A stretch of DNA of 56,977 bases. Source: an uncultured Collinsella sp. Lineage in GTDB: Bacteria > Actinomycetota > Coriobacteriia > Coriobacteriales > Coriobacteriaceae. Where the stretch lies: assembly GCA_902492755.1 (NCBI GenBank), contig CABUNB010000010.1, forward strand, positions 1 through 56,977, read 5' to 3'. Below the pieces are notes generated by a model. The model was not told the origin of the DNA. It was given only the letters and a program-made list of their open reading frames with translations, and made no database searches. Below, piece by piece: positions 16,717 through 24,792 of the stretch. The position numbers were made by a program, and so were the translations under genes. Position 1 is the stretch's first letter. Each line of letters begins with the position of its first letter.

Positions 16717-16769
16717 GCCTTGGGAGCGGTACCATACAGGCAATGTTTAAACGAGAAAGGCGGGCTCCC

Positions 16770-17723
16770 ATGGAACCTAAGCAGTATTACATCGGCATTG
16801 ACGTCGGCGGCACTTCGGTTAAGGAGGGCCTGTTCGACGAGGACGGCAACCTGCTGGCCAAGGCCAGCGTGCCCACGCCGCCCATCGTTGACGCTGCGGG
16901 CTTTGCCGCGGTGACCGAGGCTATCGACCAGGTGGTCGCCAAGGCCCAGATTCCGCGCGCCTTTGTGGCGGGTATTGGCCTGGCCGTTCCGTGCCCCATC
17001 CCGGCATCGGGCGATGCCAAGGTCAAGGCCAACATTGCCATTAACCTGCCCGAGCTAAGAGTCGCCATTCAGGAGCACTGCCCCGACGCGGTTGTTAAAT
17101 ACGAGAACGATGCCAACGCCGCTGCCATGGGCGAGGCCTGGCTCGGCTCTGCCAAGGGCGTACAGAACGTGGTGATGGTCACCATTGGTACCGGCGTGGG
17201 CGGCGGCGTTATCGTTAACGGCGACGTGGTATCGGGCGTTGTGGGCGCCGGCGGCGAGATTGGCCACATGTGCCTGAACCCGGCTGAGGAGCGTACCTGC
17301 GGCTGCGGCGGCCATGGCCATCTGGAGCAGTATTCCAGCGCCACCGGCGTGGTGAGCAACTACCTTGCCGAGTGCGAGAAGGCGGGCGTCGAGCCCATCG
17401 AGCTGACCGGCCCCTCCGATTCCAAGGACGTGTTCCAGGCCTGCCGCGAGGGCGACAAGCTCGCGCTGGCCGCGGCCGATACCATGGCCGACTATCTCGG
17501 CCGCGCCCTGGCGCTTATTGCCAACGTGGTTGATCCCGAGATGTTCCTCATCGGCGGCGGCGCCTCCGCCTCGGCCGATGTCTACCTCGACAAGGTTCGC
17601 GAGCACTTTAAGCAGTACGCGCTCTCCGCCTCGCGCGAGACGCCCATTAAGGTCGCTTCGCTCGGCAACGACGCCGGCATCATCGGTGCCGCCTACGTAG
17701 CCCTGCGCGCCGCCGGTAAATAG
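16770..17723 (+). CDS. ROK-family sugar kinase, probably glucokinase
   Basis: A 317-residue ATP-dependent hexose kinase. The phosphate loop IGIDVGGTSVKEGLFDEDG lies at the N-terminus. NDANAAAMGE near residue 112 has the catalytic-region Asp, and VTIGTGVGGGVIVNG binds phosphate. The ROK zinc region reads GEIGHMCLNPAEERTCGCGG then HGHLEQYSS. The third Cys of the usual CxCGxxGCxE is a His here, which could still bind zinc. Glucose is the likeliest substrate, with N-acetyl-hexosamine or mannose possible. ATG 16770 follows GAGAAAGG. It faces the GntR-manA unit. Confidence 0.88.
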   Translation: MEPKQYYIGIDVGGTSVKEGLFDEDGNLLAKASVPTPPIVDAAGFAAVTEAIDQVVAKAQIPRAFVAGIGLAVPCPIPASGDAKVKANIAINLPELRVAIQEHCPDAVVKYENDANAAAMGEAWLGSAKGVQNVVMVTIGTGVGGGVIVNGDVVSGVVGAGGEIGHMCLNPAEERTCGCGGHGHLEQYSSATGVVSNYLAECEKAGVEPIELTGPSDSKDVFQACREGDKLALAAADTMADYLGRALALIANVVDPEMFLIGGGASASADVYLDKVREHFKQYALSASRETPIKVASLGNDAGIIGAAYVALRAAGK

Positions 17724-17850
17724 CTGGTGCAATGTAACCTGTCCCCCGTGCCTGCCCCAAAATATGCCGTGGCCCTTCCGTCTGCGAAGGCTCGGCATCG
17801 GCGTGCTACCATAGCTACGTCCAAGTACACATATCAAGTGGAGGATATCC

Positions 17851-18774
17851 ATGGCAAACGTTCTTGTCTTCGGTCACCAGAACCCCGATAACGACGCCAT
17901 CATGAGCGCCGTCGTCCTGTCCCAGCTGCTCAACCAGGTTGAGTATGCCGGCAACACCTACGAGGCTTGCGCCCTTGGTCAGCTTCCGGCAGAGTCTGCC
18001 AAGCTGCTCGCCGACGCCGGCATCGCCGAGCCCCGCGTGATCGAGTCCGTCGAGGCCGGTCAGCTCGTCGTCCTCACCGACCACAACGAGTCCGCCCAGT
18101 CCGTCGCAGGCCTTAAGGACGCCACGGTCTTTGGCGTCGTCGACCATCACCGCATCGGCGACTTTGAGACCGCCGGCCCGCTGCATTACATCTGCCTGCC
18201 CTGGGGCTCCAGCTGCACCATCGTCACCAAGCTCGCCGGCGTGCTCGGCGTTGAGCTTTCCGACGTCCAGGCCAAGCTGCTGCTCTCGGCCATGATGACC
18301 GACACGCTCATGCTCAAGAGCCCCACCACCACCGATGTCGACCGCGCCGTCGCCGCCAAGCTCGGCGAGCAGGTGGGCGTCGACCCGGTTAAGTTTGGCA
18401 TGGAGGTCTTCCTCACCCGTCCGTCCGGCTCCTTCACTGCAGCCGAGATGGTCGGCAACGACATCAAGATGTTCGAGCCCGCTGGCAAGAAGCTGCTCAT
18501 CGGCCAGTACGAGACCGTCGACAAGACCCGTGCACTCGGCATGATCGACGAGATTCGCGAGGCCATGCGCGCCTACGCCGCCGAGAAGGGTGCCGACGGC
18601 ATTGTCCTGTGCATCACCGACATCATGGAGGAGGGCTCGCAGGTCCTGCTCGAGGGCGAGACCGAGGCTGCTCAGAAGGGCCTGGGCATTGCCGACGAGC
18701 ACGACGGCGTCTGGATGCCGGGCGTCCTCTCCCGTAAGAAGCAGGTCGCTGCCCCCATCATGGCCGCCTGCTAG
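17851..18774 (+). CDS. ppaC: Manganese-dependent inorganic pyrophosphatase
   Basis: Family II (DHH) pyrophosphatase that hydrolyses PPi to phosphate in the cytosol, pulling biosynthetic reactions forward. The 307-residue length is normal. Metal motifs in order are GHQNPDNDAIMSA, LTDHNE and VDHHRIGD, followed by MMTDTLMLKSPTTTDVD. The C-terminal substrate motif is VLSRKKQVAAPI. No CBS or DRTGG regulatory domain is inserted, so it is the simple form. It is a single gene ending in a strong terminator. Confidence 0.96.
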   Translation: MANVLVFGHQNPDNDAIMSAVVLSQLLNQVEYAGNTYEACALGQLPAESAKLLADAGIAEPRVIESVEAGQLVVLTDHNESAQSVAGLKDATVFGVVDHHRIGDFETAGPLHYICLPWGSSCTIVTKLAGVLGVELSDVQAKLLLSAMMTDTLMLKSPTTTDVDRAVAAKLGEQVGVDPVKFGMEVFLTRPSGSFTAAEMVGNDIKMFEPAGKKLLIGQYETVDKTRALGMIDEIREAMRAYAAEKGADGIVLCITDIMEEGSQVLLEGETEAAQKGLGIADEHDGVWMPGVLSRKKQVAAPIMAAC

Positions 18775-18793
18775 GTTTAGTTGACCAAACGCC

Positions 18794-18833
18794 ACGACCG
18801 GATCGCGGACGCCCCGCGCTCCGGTCGTTTTTT
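18794..18833 (+). terminator. Rho-independent terminator after ppaC
   Basis: ACGACCGGA (18794-18802) pairs with TCCGGTCGT, with an inner CGCGG/CCGCG helix, followed by six T. It begins 20 bases after the ppaC stop. Confidence 0.92.
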
Positions 18834-18877
18834 GTGCACGGCGCTGCGTCGTCTCTTGGACAGGCGTGCCCGTGCCG

Positions 18878-18896
18878 TTGAACAAATAATGTTCAA
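18878..18896. promoter_or_regulatory. TTGAACA-N5-TGTTCAA inverted repeat
   Basis: A perfect 7-bp inverted repeat around AATAA lies 145 bases upstream of nhaA. It has the size of a dimeric repressor site, but nothing identifies the binding protein. Confidence 0.35.
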
Positions 18897-18972
18897 CCTG
18901 TGGTTCCGCTTTTCGGCCATGCCTGCGTGCTTGTCGTGCAGGGTAGGCTAGATGCAAGCGTAATACGTTAGA

Positions 18973-19008
18973 GCGCGGCGCCGCCACTTGGGCGGGCCGT
19001 GCTTTTTT
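18973..19008 (+). terminator. Terminator-like hairpin in the nhaA leader
   Basis: GCGCGGCGCCGCC-type arm (18973-18985) pairs with GGCGGGCCGTGC (18991-19002), followed by six T, only 33 bases before the nhaA start codon. Because ppaC already has its own terminator 140 bases upstream, this looks like an attenuator inside the nhaA leader. Confidence 0.55.
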
Positions 19009-19041
19009 AAGACGGGAGCTTTCCCGTGAAAGGAGCCGCCC

Positions 19042-20400
19042 ATGGCAGCAACTGAGCAGCTGTTCAACGTTCGTGAGCGCAAGCGCTTTGAACGTCACGA
19101 CATTTGGGAGCGCATCGCCGAGAACGGCACGATTTCCGCCGCGGTCATGGTGATTGCCGCCATCGCCGCCGTCATTTGCGCCAATACCGATGCCTACGAG
19201 GCCATCCATCACTTTTTGGAGACCCCGCTGTATGTGGGTCTGGGCAACCTTACGGCTGGTCTCACCGTTGAGCTTTTCGTCAACGACTTCCTCATGGCGA
19301 TTTTCTTTTTGTTGGTGGGCATTGAGCTTAAGTACGAGATGACGGTCGGCGAGCTCAAAAACCCGCGTCAGGCCATGCTTCCCATGCTGGCAGCCGTGGG
19401 CGGCGTCGTCGTTCCCGCCTGCATCTACCTGATCTTTAACCATGCCGGCGCGCACAACGGCTGGGCCATTCCCATGGCAACCGATATTGCCTTTGCGCTG
19501 GGCGTGCTGTCGCTTTTGGGCAATCGCGTGCCCAACGGCGTGCGCGTGTTCTTCTCGACGCTCGCCATCGCCGACGACCTCATCTCCATCGCCGCCATCG
19601 CCATTTTCTACGGTCAGAGCCCCAATCCGTTTTGGTTGGGCGCCGCCGCGCTTGTGACCTGCGCGCTCGTGTGGCTCAACAAGACGCAGCATTACCGCCT
19701 TGCCCCGTATTCGGTACTGGGTCTGCTGTTGTGGTTCTGCATGTTCAAGAGCGGCGTACATGCCACGCTTGCCGGCGTCATCCTGGCCTTCACCATTCCG
19801 GCCAAGTGCGGCGTTAAGCTCGATAGCCTTACCGATTGGCTGGGCGAGTGCCTGCCGTTGCTCGACGACCGTTACGATGACGAGGCGCACATCCTGGGCC
19901 AGCATGACTTTACCGTCTCGACAACCAAGGTCGAGCGCGTCATGCACCGCGTGACCCCGCCGCTTATCCGCATGGAGCGTCTGATCTCCACGCCGGTCAA
20001 CTTTGTGATCCTGCCGATCTTTGCGTTCGTGAACGCGCAGGTTCGTCTGGTGGGCGTGGACATGAGCACGCTGCTCACCGACCCGGTGACGCTCGGCGTG
20101 TACTTTGGCATGCTGCTGGGCAAGCCGATCGGCATCTTTGGTATGACGTTTGCCCTGGTTAAGCTTAAGGCCTGCGAGCTGCCGCACAATGTCAACTGGC
20201 ACATGATTGCCGGCGTGGGCATTCTGGGCGGTATCGGCTTTACCATGTCGATCCTCATCAGCGGCCTCGCCTTCCCGACGGCCCAGTTTGAGGTTCTGGC
20301 TGCCAAGGCCGCTATTCTCGCCGGTTCGGTCACCGCTGCCGTGCTCGGCATGATCTACATGAGCGTGGTCTGCAAGCACCCCGCGCCCAAAGACGAGTAA
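19042..20400 (+). CDS. nhaA: Na+/H+ antiporter NhaA
   Basis: A 452-residue, roughly 12-helix membrane protein that exchanges Na+ or Li+ for protons at alkaline pH. Key residues are visible: D148 in MATDIAFALGVLSLLG (equivalent to E. coli D133) and the ion-binding pair D178-D179 in LAIADDLISIAAIAIFY (equivalent to D163/D164). GIGFTMSILISGLAF lies near the end. A hydrophilic stretch of about 45 residues (near 275-315, rich in Asp/Glu/His) is longer than in E. coli and faces the cytosol by inference. AAAGGAG precedes ATG 19042. Its leader has a terminator-like hairpin. Confidence 0.95.
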   Translation: MAATEQLFNVRERKRFERHDIWERIAENGTISAAVMVIAAIAAVICANTDAYEAIHHFLETPLYVGLGNLTAGLTVELFVNDFLMAIFFLLVGIELKYEMTVGELKNPRQAMLPMLAAVGGVVVPACIYLIFNHAGAHNGWAIPMATDIAFALGVLSLLGNRVPNGVRVFFSTLAIADDLISIAAIAIFYGQSPNPFWLGAAALVTCALVWLNKTQHYRLAPYSVLGLLLWFCMFKSGVHATLAGVILAFTIPAKCGVKLDSLTDWLGECLPLLDDRYDDEAHILGQHDFTVSTTKVERVMHRVTPPLIRMERLISTPVNFVILPIFAFVNAQVRLVGVDMSTLLTDPVTLGVYFGMLLGKPIGIFGMTFALVKLKACELPHNVNWHMIAGVGILGGIGFTMSILISGLAFPTAQFEVLAAKAAILAGSVTAAVLGMIYMSVVCKHPAPKDE

Positions 20401-20661
20401 GAGCGCGAAAACCGGCTCCAGAACCGATTCGGGCGCGTTCAAAATGCGGATTCGGGCGGTGCTTGCCGCCTGCCAGACACGCCAGTGGTCAAAAAACGCC
20501 GTTTGTGAGTACTGTCACAAACGGCGTATCATTTTAGGTGCGGAAAATAATGAACAAAGTTATAAGAACTGTACGTTAATGAGTGACCATCGACTTCCAA
20601 TTTGGCGCTAGCTGACGGTGATTAGGAAGTTTCAAGTCGAGTTTTGCCGATTTCGACCAAG
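20401..20661. other. Intergenic stretch after nhaA
   Basis: No gene is apparent. It holds the 13-bp hairpin at 20496-20527 and runs into the REP-like copy at 20662. The part 20540-20640 is A+T-richer without recognisable structure. Confidence 0.5.
20496..20527 (+). repeat. 13-bp hairpin sharing the GAGTACTGTCAC core
   Basis: ACGCCGTTTGTGA (20496-20508) and TCACAAACGGCGT (20515-20527) pair perfectly around GTACTG; ATCATTTTA follows. The top, TGAGTACTGTCAC, matches the core of the dispersed repeat at 35041-35053. It could end nhaA transcription. Confidence 0.6.
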
Positions 20662-20716
20662 AATCGCTGCTACTAAAAAGGTAACAGTACTCATATTTGC
20701 CCTTTTTTGGCCACAA
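20662..20716 (-). repeat. Solo copy (B) of the TGAGTACTGTTAC repeat
   Basis: It shares an uninterrupted run of more than 35 bases with copy A (ATCGCTGCTACTAAAAAGG onward) and ends in the same T-tract/GGCC motif as the inverted pair at 35023-35237. It is located between nhaA and a small minus-strand gene. Confidence 0.75.
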
Positions 20717-20773
20717 GCCCTAAAACAAGCCTCGCCAAGGTCGGGAAGCGGGCCAAATCGCCGGCCTCGAGGC

Positions 20774-21028
20774 TTATTCCACCGTTCCGTAGACGGCGCC
20801 CCAGCCGTGGGCGGCCAAGGCGGAGTTGAGCTGGTCGCACAGCGACTGGCGGTCGTAATAGCCGGGCGGTAGCAGGTTGACGATTTCCATGAGATCGGGC
20901 GCCAGGTCTAAGATTTCGGCCTGTACGATCAGATCCAGGCGGTCGATGGCGTGGCGGTCGTAAAACAGTCCGTCGACCAGGCGCTGCAGGTCGCCGAATT
21001 CCTCGGCCTGAAACGATCCGTACTCCAT
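20774..21028 (-). CDS. Small acidic protein of unknown function
   Basis: An 84-residue cytosolic protein that I do not recognise. It reads as mostly helical: QAEEFGDLQRLVDGLFYDRH, then AIDRLDLIVQAEILDLAPD, then LMEIVNLLPPGYYDRQSLCD and a short tail. It has no membrane segment or metal motif. The ATG at 21028 lies five bases after AAGGAGG, which supports real translation. It is divergent from the aminotransferase gene and may share its control region. Size and composition would fit a small regulatory or adaptor protein, but nothing confirms this. Confidence 0.7.
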   Translation of the reverse strand: MEYGSFQAEEFGDLQRLVDGLFYDRHAIDRLDLIVQAEILDLAPDLMEIVNLLPPGYYDRQSLCDQLNSALAAHGWGAVYGTVE

Positions 21029-21177
21029 AGTGCCTCCTTGGGCGCCCCACGCCGGCATGCGCGGCGATTCGTAATTCATTGCGATGAACTTAATCTATCA
21101 CGGCTTCATAACGTTGCGACGATGGCGGTCTATACTTAGACGAACTGCAACGTACCGCTTCGCGAAAGGTCGCACCC

Positions 21178-22482
21178 ATGCAGACGATCTACCAGAAGAT
21201 GGAAACCACCGAACTCGATGCCGCCATCGAGGCGCTCAAAGCCGAGGTCGCCGAGGTCAAGGCCAAGGGCCTGGCGCTCGACATGGCCCGCGGCAAGCCG
21301 TCGCCCTCCCAGGTGGACATCTCGCGCCCCATGCTCGATATCCTCAACGCCGACGCCGATCTGCACGACGGCAACGTCGACTGCTCCAACTACGGCTGCT
21401 TCGAGGGCATTCCCTCGGCACGCAAGTTGGCAGGGGAGTTCCTGGGCTGCCCCGCCGAGCAGACGCTCGTGCTGGGTTCGTCGAGCCTGCTGATCGAGCA
21501 CGATATCGCCGGCATGTTCTGGCGCTGCGGCTCGTGCGGCAGCGAGCCCTGGGACGCTTACGAGGCCGCGCACGACGGCAAGAAGGTCAAGTTCCTGTGC
21601 CCCGTTCCCGGCTACGATCGTCACTTTGGCATCACCGCCGATCTGGGTATCGAGAACGTCCCCGTCGCGATGACCGACAACGGCCCCGACATGGACGAGA
21701 TCGAGCGCCTGGTTGCCGCCGACGACTCCATCAAGGGCATCTGGTGCGTGCCCAAGTATTCCAACCCCACGGGCATCACCTTTAGCGAGGACACCGTGCG
21801 CCGCCTGGTCGAGATGCCCACGGCTGCGCCCGATTTCCGCATCTTCTGGGACAACGCCTACTGCGTGCACGACCTGTACGACGAGACCGACGAGCTCGCA
21901 AACATCTTTGACCTCGCTCGCACGGCGGGCACCGAGGACCGTGTGGTGGCCTTTGCCTCGACGTCCAAGATCACCTTCCCGGGCGCCGGCATCGGCTTTA
22001 TTGGTGCGAGCCCCGCGGTTATCGCCGAGTTCTCCAAGCGCCTGAAGGCCGGTCTTATTAGCGCCGATAAGCTCAACCAGCTGCGTCACGTGCGCTTCCT
22101 TCCCACCATCGAGGCGGTCAAGGAGCACATGAAAAAGCATGCCGAGTTCCTGCGCCCGCGCTTTGAGGCCGTTGAGCGTAAACTCACCGAGGGCTTGGGT
22201 AACACGGGTTGCGCCACTTGGACGCATCCCCATGGCGGCTACTTTGTGAGTTTTGATGGCCCCGAGGGCTCGGCCCAGAAGGTCGCCGCGCTTTGTGCCG
22301 ACCTGGGCGTCAAGCTCACGCCGGCTGGTGCCACCTGGCCTTATGGCAAGGATCCGCGCGACACCAACATCCGCATCGCGCCGAGCTATCCCACGGTCGA
22401 GGACCTGGAGGCTGCGCTCGATGTGCTGGTGCTGGCTGTCAAGCTCGTCGCTGCCGAGCTTGCGCGTGCCGAGCGCGCCTAA
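21178..22482 (+). CDS. Class I/II aminotransferase, probable aspartate type (subgroup Ic)
   Basis: A 434-residue PLP enzyme. It begins with a helical N-terminus and ALDMARGKPSPSQVDISRPM, the hallmark of the actinobacterial/Lactobacillus-type aspartate aminotransferases related to the MocR aminotransferase domain. The PLP lysine is K264 in STSKITFPGAGIGFIG. WCVPKYSNPTG and FWDNAYCVHDLY hold the cofactor, and TNIRIAPSYP carries the carboxylate-binding Arg. It most likely interconverts aspartate and oxaloacetate. A TATACT box about 50 bases upstream of the start fits a -10 element. It is followed by a STAS gene 66 bp later. Confidence 0.88.
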   Translation: MQTIYQKMETTELDAAIEALKAEVAEVKAKGLALDMARGKPSPSQVDISRPMLDILNADADLHDGNVDCSNYGCFEGIPSARKLAGEFLGCPAEQTLVLGSSSLLIEHDIAGMFWRCGSCGSEPWDAYEAAHDGKKVKFLCPVPGYDRHFGITADLGIENVPVAMTDNGPDMDEIERLVAADDSIKGIWCVPKYSNPTGITFSEDTVRRLVEMPTAAPDFRIFWDNAYCVHDLYDETDELANIFDLARTAGTEDRVVAFASTSKITFPGAGIGFIGASPAVIAEFSKRLKAGLISADKLNQLRHVRFLPTIEAVKEHMKKHAEFLRPRFEAVERKLTEGLGNTGCATWTHPHGGYFVSFDGPEGSAQKVAALCADLGVKLTPAGATWPYGKDPRDTNIRIAPSYPTVEDLEAALDVLVLAVKLVAAELARAERA

Positions 22483-22548
22483 CGCGTAGGGCCCCGCAAG
22501 TCCGCGCCTAGTACTATCCGCACTTTCGATACGTAAAGGAGCGTATAC

Positions 22549-22863
22549 ATGGATTTGGGTATTTCAACCAACCCCACGCCAGAGCTCTACACCATTAAGG
22601 TAACCGGCGAGATCGATATCTCTAACGCCGATAGCCTGCGCAATGCCATCGACCTGGCGCTCGAGCAGCCCACCGAGGCCGTTGAGCTCGATTTTGCCCA
22701 GGTGAGCTACATCGATTCGACGGGCATTGGCGTGCTCGTGGGCGCCGCGCACCACGCGGTTGACCACGGCAAGCGCTTTAGCTGCACGAATGTGCAGCCC
22801 CCGGTGATGCGCGTGGTTCAGCTGTTGGGTGTCGACCAGGAGATTTCGATCACCGCTGCATAA
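22549..22863 (+). CDS. STAS-domain anti-sigma-factor antagonist
   Basis: A 104-residue single STAS domain of the SpoIIAA/RsbV type. The phosphorylatable serine is S57 in YIDSTGIGVL, and the flanking strands VELDFAQVSYIDS and KRFSCTNVQPPVMRVVQLLG are typical. When unphosphorylated such proteins sequester an anti-sigma kinase and free a sigma factor. Neither the kinase nor the sigma factor is in the window, so the partner lies elsewhere. AAAGGAG precedes the ATG. It follows the aminotransferase at 66 bp and may have its own promoter. Confidence 0.92.
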   Translation: MDLGISTNPTPELYTIKVTGEIDISNADSLRNAIDLALEQPTEAVELDFAQVSYIDSTGIGVLVGAAHHAVDHGKRFSCTNVQPPVMRVVQLLGVDQEISITAA

Positions 22864-22935
22864 TCTTTGCCCCCAAAAGGGCGTGCCGTTTGGCATATGT
22901 TTGTGATGCGCTCGGACGTTTTGGCGTCCGGGCGC

Positions 22936-22941
22936 TATACT
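22936..22941 (+). promoter_or_regulatory. Likely -10 box of the tatBC unit
   Basis: TATACT lies 75 bases before the tatB GTG. Upstream, CGGACG/CGTCCG (22913-22930) forms a small hairpin that may end the STAS transcript. No clear -35 is visible. Confidence 0.4.
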
Positions 22942-23016
22942 TGACCGAATGAATAGACGAGTTCCGGCCGAATGGCGCGGTGCGGGCTCGACTCACATCG
23001 AGCCTTGGAGGTATGT

Positions 23017-23583
23017 GTGTTTGGTATTGGAGAGGGTGAGCTCGCGATCATCGTGGTCTTCGGCTTTTTGCTGTTTGGCCCGGATAAGCTCCCGCAGATG
23101 GGCCGCACGATCGGCCGTGCCATCCGTCAGTTCCGCGAGACGCAGGAAAAGATGACGGCCGTTGTTCAGTCCGAGATTATCGATCCGGTGAGCGAGGCCG
23201 CGTCGGCCCCGGTCAAGCCCAAGAAGACTGCTGCGACCGACGACGATTCCGATGCGGACGAGGATGCCGCCGAGACGGCAGCGCCCGCCAAGAAGGAGAC
23301 CTTTGCCGAGCGTCGCGCCCGTCTTGCTGCCGAGAAGGCCGCAAGCGAGGGTGCTGCTGAGGGCGAAGGCGCTGTTGATGAGGCCGAGGGTACAGAGCCT
23401 GCTACTGCCGTCGAGCCCGAGCCTGCTGCAGAGCCCGAGCCCGAGCCGGCAGAGCCCACGACGGCTGACCTCTACGCCCGTCGTCCCCGCAAGCGCAAGG
23501 CCGTCGTCGACCAGCTCGCTCGCGAGCTCGAGGCCGAGGACGACGCCGCTGCCGCCGATGCCCCGAAGGGAGGCGATGAGTAA
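23017..23583 (+). CDS. tatB: Sec-independent translocase component TatB/TatA
   Basis: A 188-residue membrane-anchored Tat component. The start is GTG 23017, five bases after GGAGG, giving MFGIGEGELAIIVVFGFLLF followed by GPDKLPQMGRTIGRAIRQF: one N-terminal membrane helix, the FGP hinge and an amphipathic helix. The length and the FGP (rather than FG-x-K) hinge favour TatB over TatA. Residues 70-188 are a low-complexity Glu/Ala/Pro tail ending in ARELEAEDDA. It is translationally coupled to tatC (TAATG overlap). With TatC it binds twin-arginine signal peptides of folded substrates. Confidence 0.9.
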   Translation: MFGIGEGELAIIVVFGFLLFGPDKLPQMGRTIGRAIRQFRETQEKMTAVVQSEIIDPVSEAASAPVKPKKTAATDDDSDADEDAAETAAPAKKETFAERRARLAAEKAASEGAAEGEGAVDEAEGTEPATAVEPEPAAEPEPEPAEPTTADLYARRPRKRKAVVDQLARELEAEDDAAAADAPKGGDE

Positions 23584-24374
23584 TGCCTATCGGACCTGCG
23601 CGCATGCCGCTCTTCGATCACCTGGGAGAGCTCCGTCGCCGCCTGACCATCGTGGTCGTGTCGGTGTTTGCCGCCGCTATCGTGCTGTATTTCGCCACGC
23701 CCGTGGTGCTCGACATCTTGGAAGACCCCATCCGCTCCTTTGTGCCGGACGGTAAGTTCTACATCACCACCACGCTCGGCGGCTTTGGCCTGCGCTTCTC
23801 GCTGGCCATCAAGATGGCCGTGGTCATGTGCACGCCCATGATCATCTGGCAGATTCTGGCATTTTTCCTGCCGGCGCTTCGCCCCAACGAGCGCAAATGG
23901 GTCGTGCCCACGGTGCTTGCCTCGACGGTGCTGTTCTTCCTGGGCGCAATTTTCTGCTACTTCATCATCATCCCTGCGGGCTTTGAGTGGCTCATCGGCG
24001 AGACCTCGGCTGTCGCTACGGCGCTGCCCGATCTGGAGAACTACGTCAACATGGAGCTGCTCTTTATGATCGGCTTTGGTGTGGCGTTTGAGCTGCCGCT
24101 CATCATCTTCTACCTGTCCGTTTTCCACATCGTGTCCTATGCGGCCTTCCGCAGCGCCTGGCGCTACGTGTACGTAGGCCTGCTCGTGGGTTCGGCTGTG
24201 ATTACGCCCGACGGCTCGCCCGTTACGCTGGGTCTCATGTATGGCGCCCTGCTCTCGCTCTACGAGATTTCGCTCGCCATCGCTCGCGTGGTCATTACCG
24301 CGCGCGAGGGCAAGGAGGGCCTGTTCGTGAGCCGTCTGGACCTGTTCTCGGACGACGAGGACGACGAGGAGTAA
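23583..24374 (+). CDS. tatC: Sec-independent translocase TatC
   Basis: A 263-residue membrane protein with six predicted helices; it is the receptor for twin-arginine signal peptides. Signatures are PLFDHLGELRRRLTI at residues 9-23, the conserved periplasmic loop after the first helix, and FELPLIIFYLSVFHIVSYAA in the fourth to fifth helix region. SAVITPDGSPVTLG precedes the last segments. The C-terminal tail is strongly acidic (DLFSDDEDDEE). The ATG overlaps the tatB stop codon by one base, indicating coupled translation. hypA follows 6 bp later, so Tat and Hyp genes appear cotranscribed. Confidence 0.96.
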   Translation: MPIGPARMPLFDHLGELRRRLTIVVVSVFAAAIVLYFATPVVLDILEDPIRSFVPDGKFYITTTLGGFGLRFSLAIKMAVVMCTPMIIWQILAFFLPALRPNERKWVVPTVLASTVLFFLGAIFCYFIIIPAGFEWLIGETSAVATALPDLENYVNMELLFMIGFGVAFELPLIIFYLSVFHIVSYAAFRSAWRYVYVGLLVGSAVITPDGSPVTLGLMYGALLSLYEISLAIARVVITAREGKEGLFVSRLDLFSDDEDDEE

Positions 24375-24380
24375 ATCGGT

Positions 24381-24737
24381 ATGCACGAGGTTGGCATTGT
24401 CAACGGCATACTCGATACAGTGATTCGCGCGGCGCGTGGGGCGGGGGCCTCGCGCGCCGTTTTGGTAACGCTGCGTATCGGGGATATGACCGAGGTCGTG
24501 CGCGAGGCGCTCGACTTTGCGTGGGAGACATTTCGCGACGAGGACCCGCTCACGCGAGGCTGCGAGCTTGCCGTGGAGGAGGTCCATCCACAAAGCGAGT
24601 GTCTGGACTGCGGTGAGGTTTTCGACCACGATCGCTTCCACTGTCGCTGTCCCCAGTGTGGTGGTGCCAACGTGCGCCTACTGCACGGCCGCGAGCTCGA
24701 TATCGCAAGTATCGAAATCGAAACCCCCGACGATTAG
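24381..24737 (+). CDS. hypA: Hydrogenase maturation nickel metallochaperone HypA
   Basis: A 118-residue nickel chaperone for [NiFe]-hydrogenase maturation. The N-terminal MHE supplies the nickel ligand His2. The zinc site has C74-x-x-C77 (CLDC) and C90-x-x-C93 (CPQC), with the usual spacing. It passes nickel to HypB, encoded 55 bp downstream. No hydrogenase structural genes or hypCDEF are in the window. It directly follows tatC, and the large-subunit/small-subunit complexes of many [NiFe]-hydrogenases leave the cell through Tat. A functional link is plausible but inferred. Confidence 0.95.
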   Translation: MHEVGIVNGILDTVIRAARGAGASRAVLVTLRIGDMTEVVREALDFAWETFRDEDPLTRGCELAVEEVHPQSECLDCGEVFDHDRFHCRCPQCGGANVRLLHGRELDIASIEIETPDD

Positions 24738-24792
24738 CCCGCTAGCCATCTGGTGATGGGGTATAAAGGGGCCAAAGTAAGGAGCGCTAAGT

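Noticed and set aside
17815..20442. 875-codon minus-strand frame opposite ppaC and nhaA
   Set aside because: It is a composition artefact: both plus-strand genes have full sets of family motifs, and terminators fit the plus strand.
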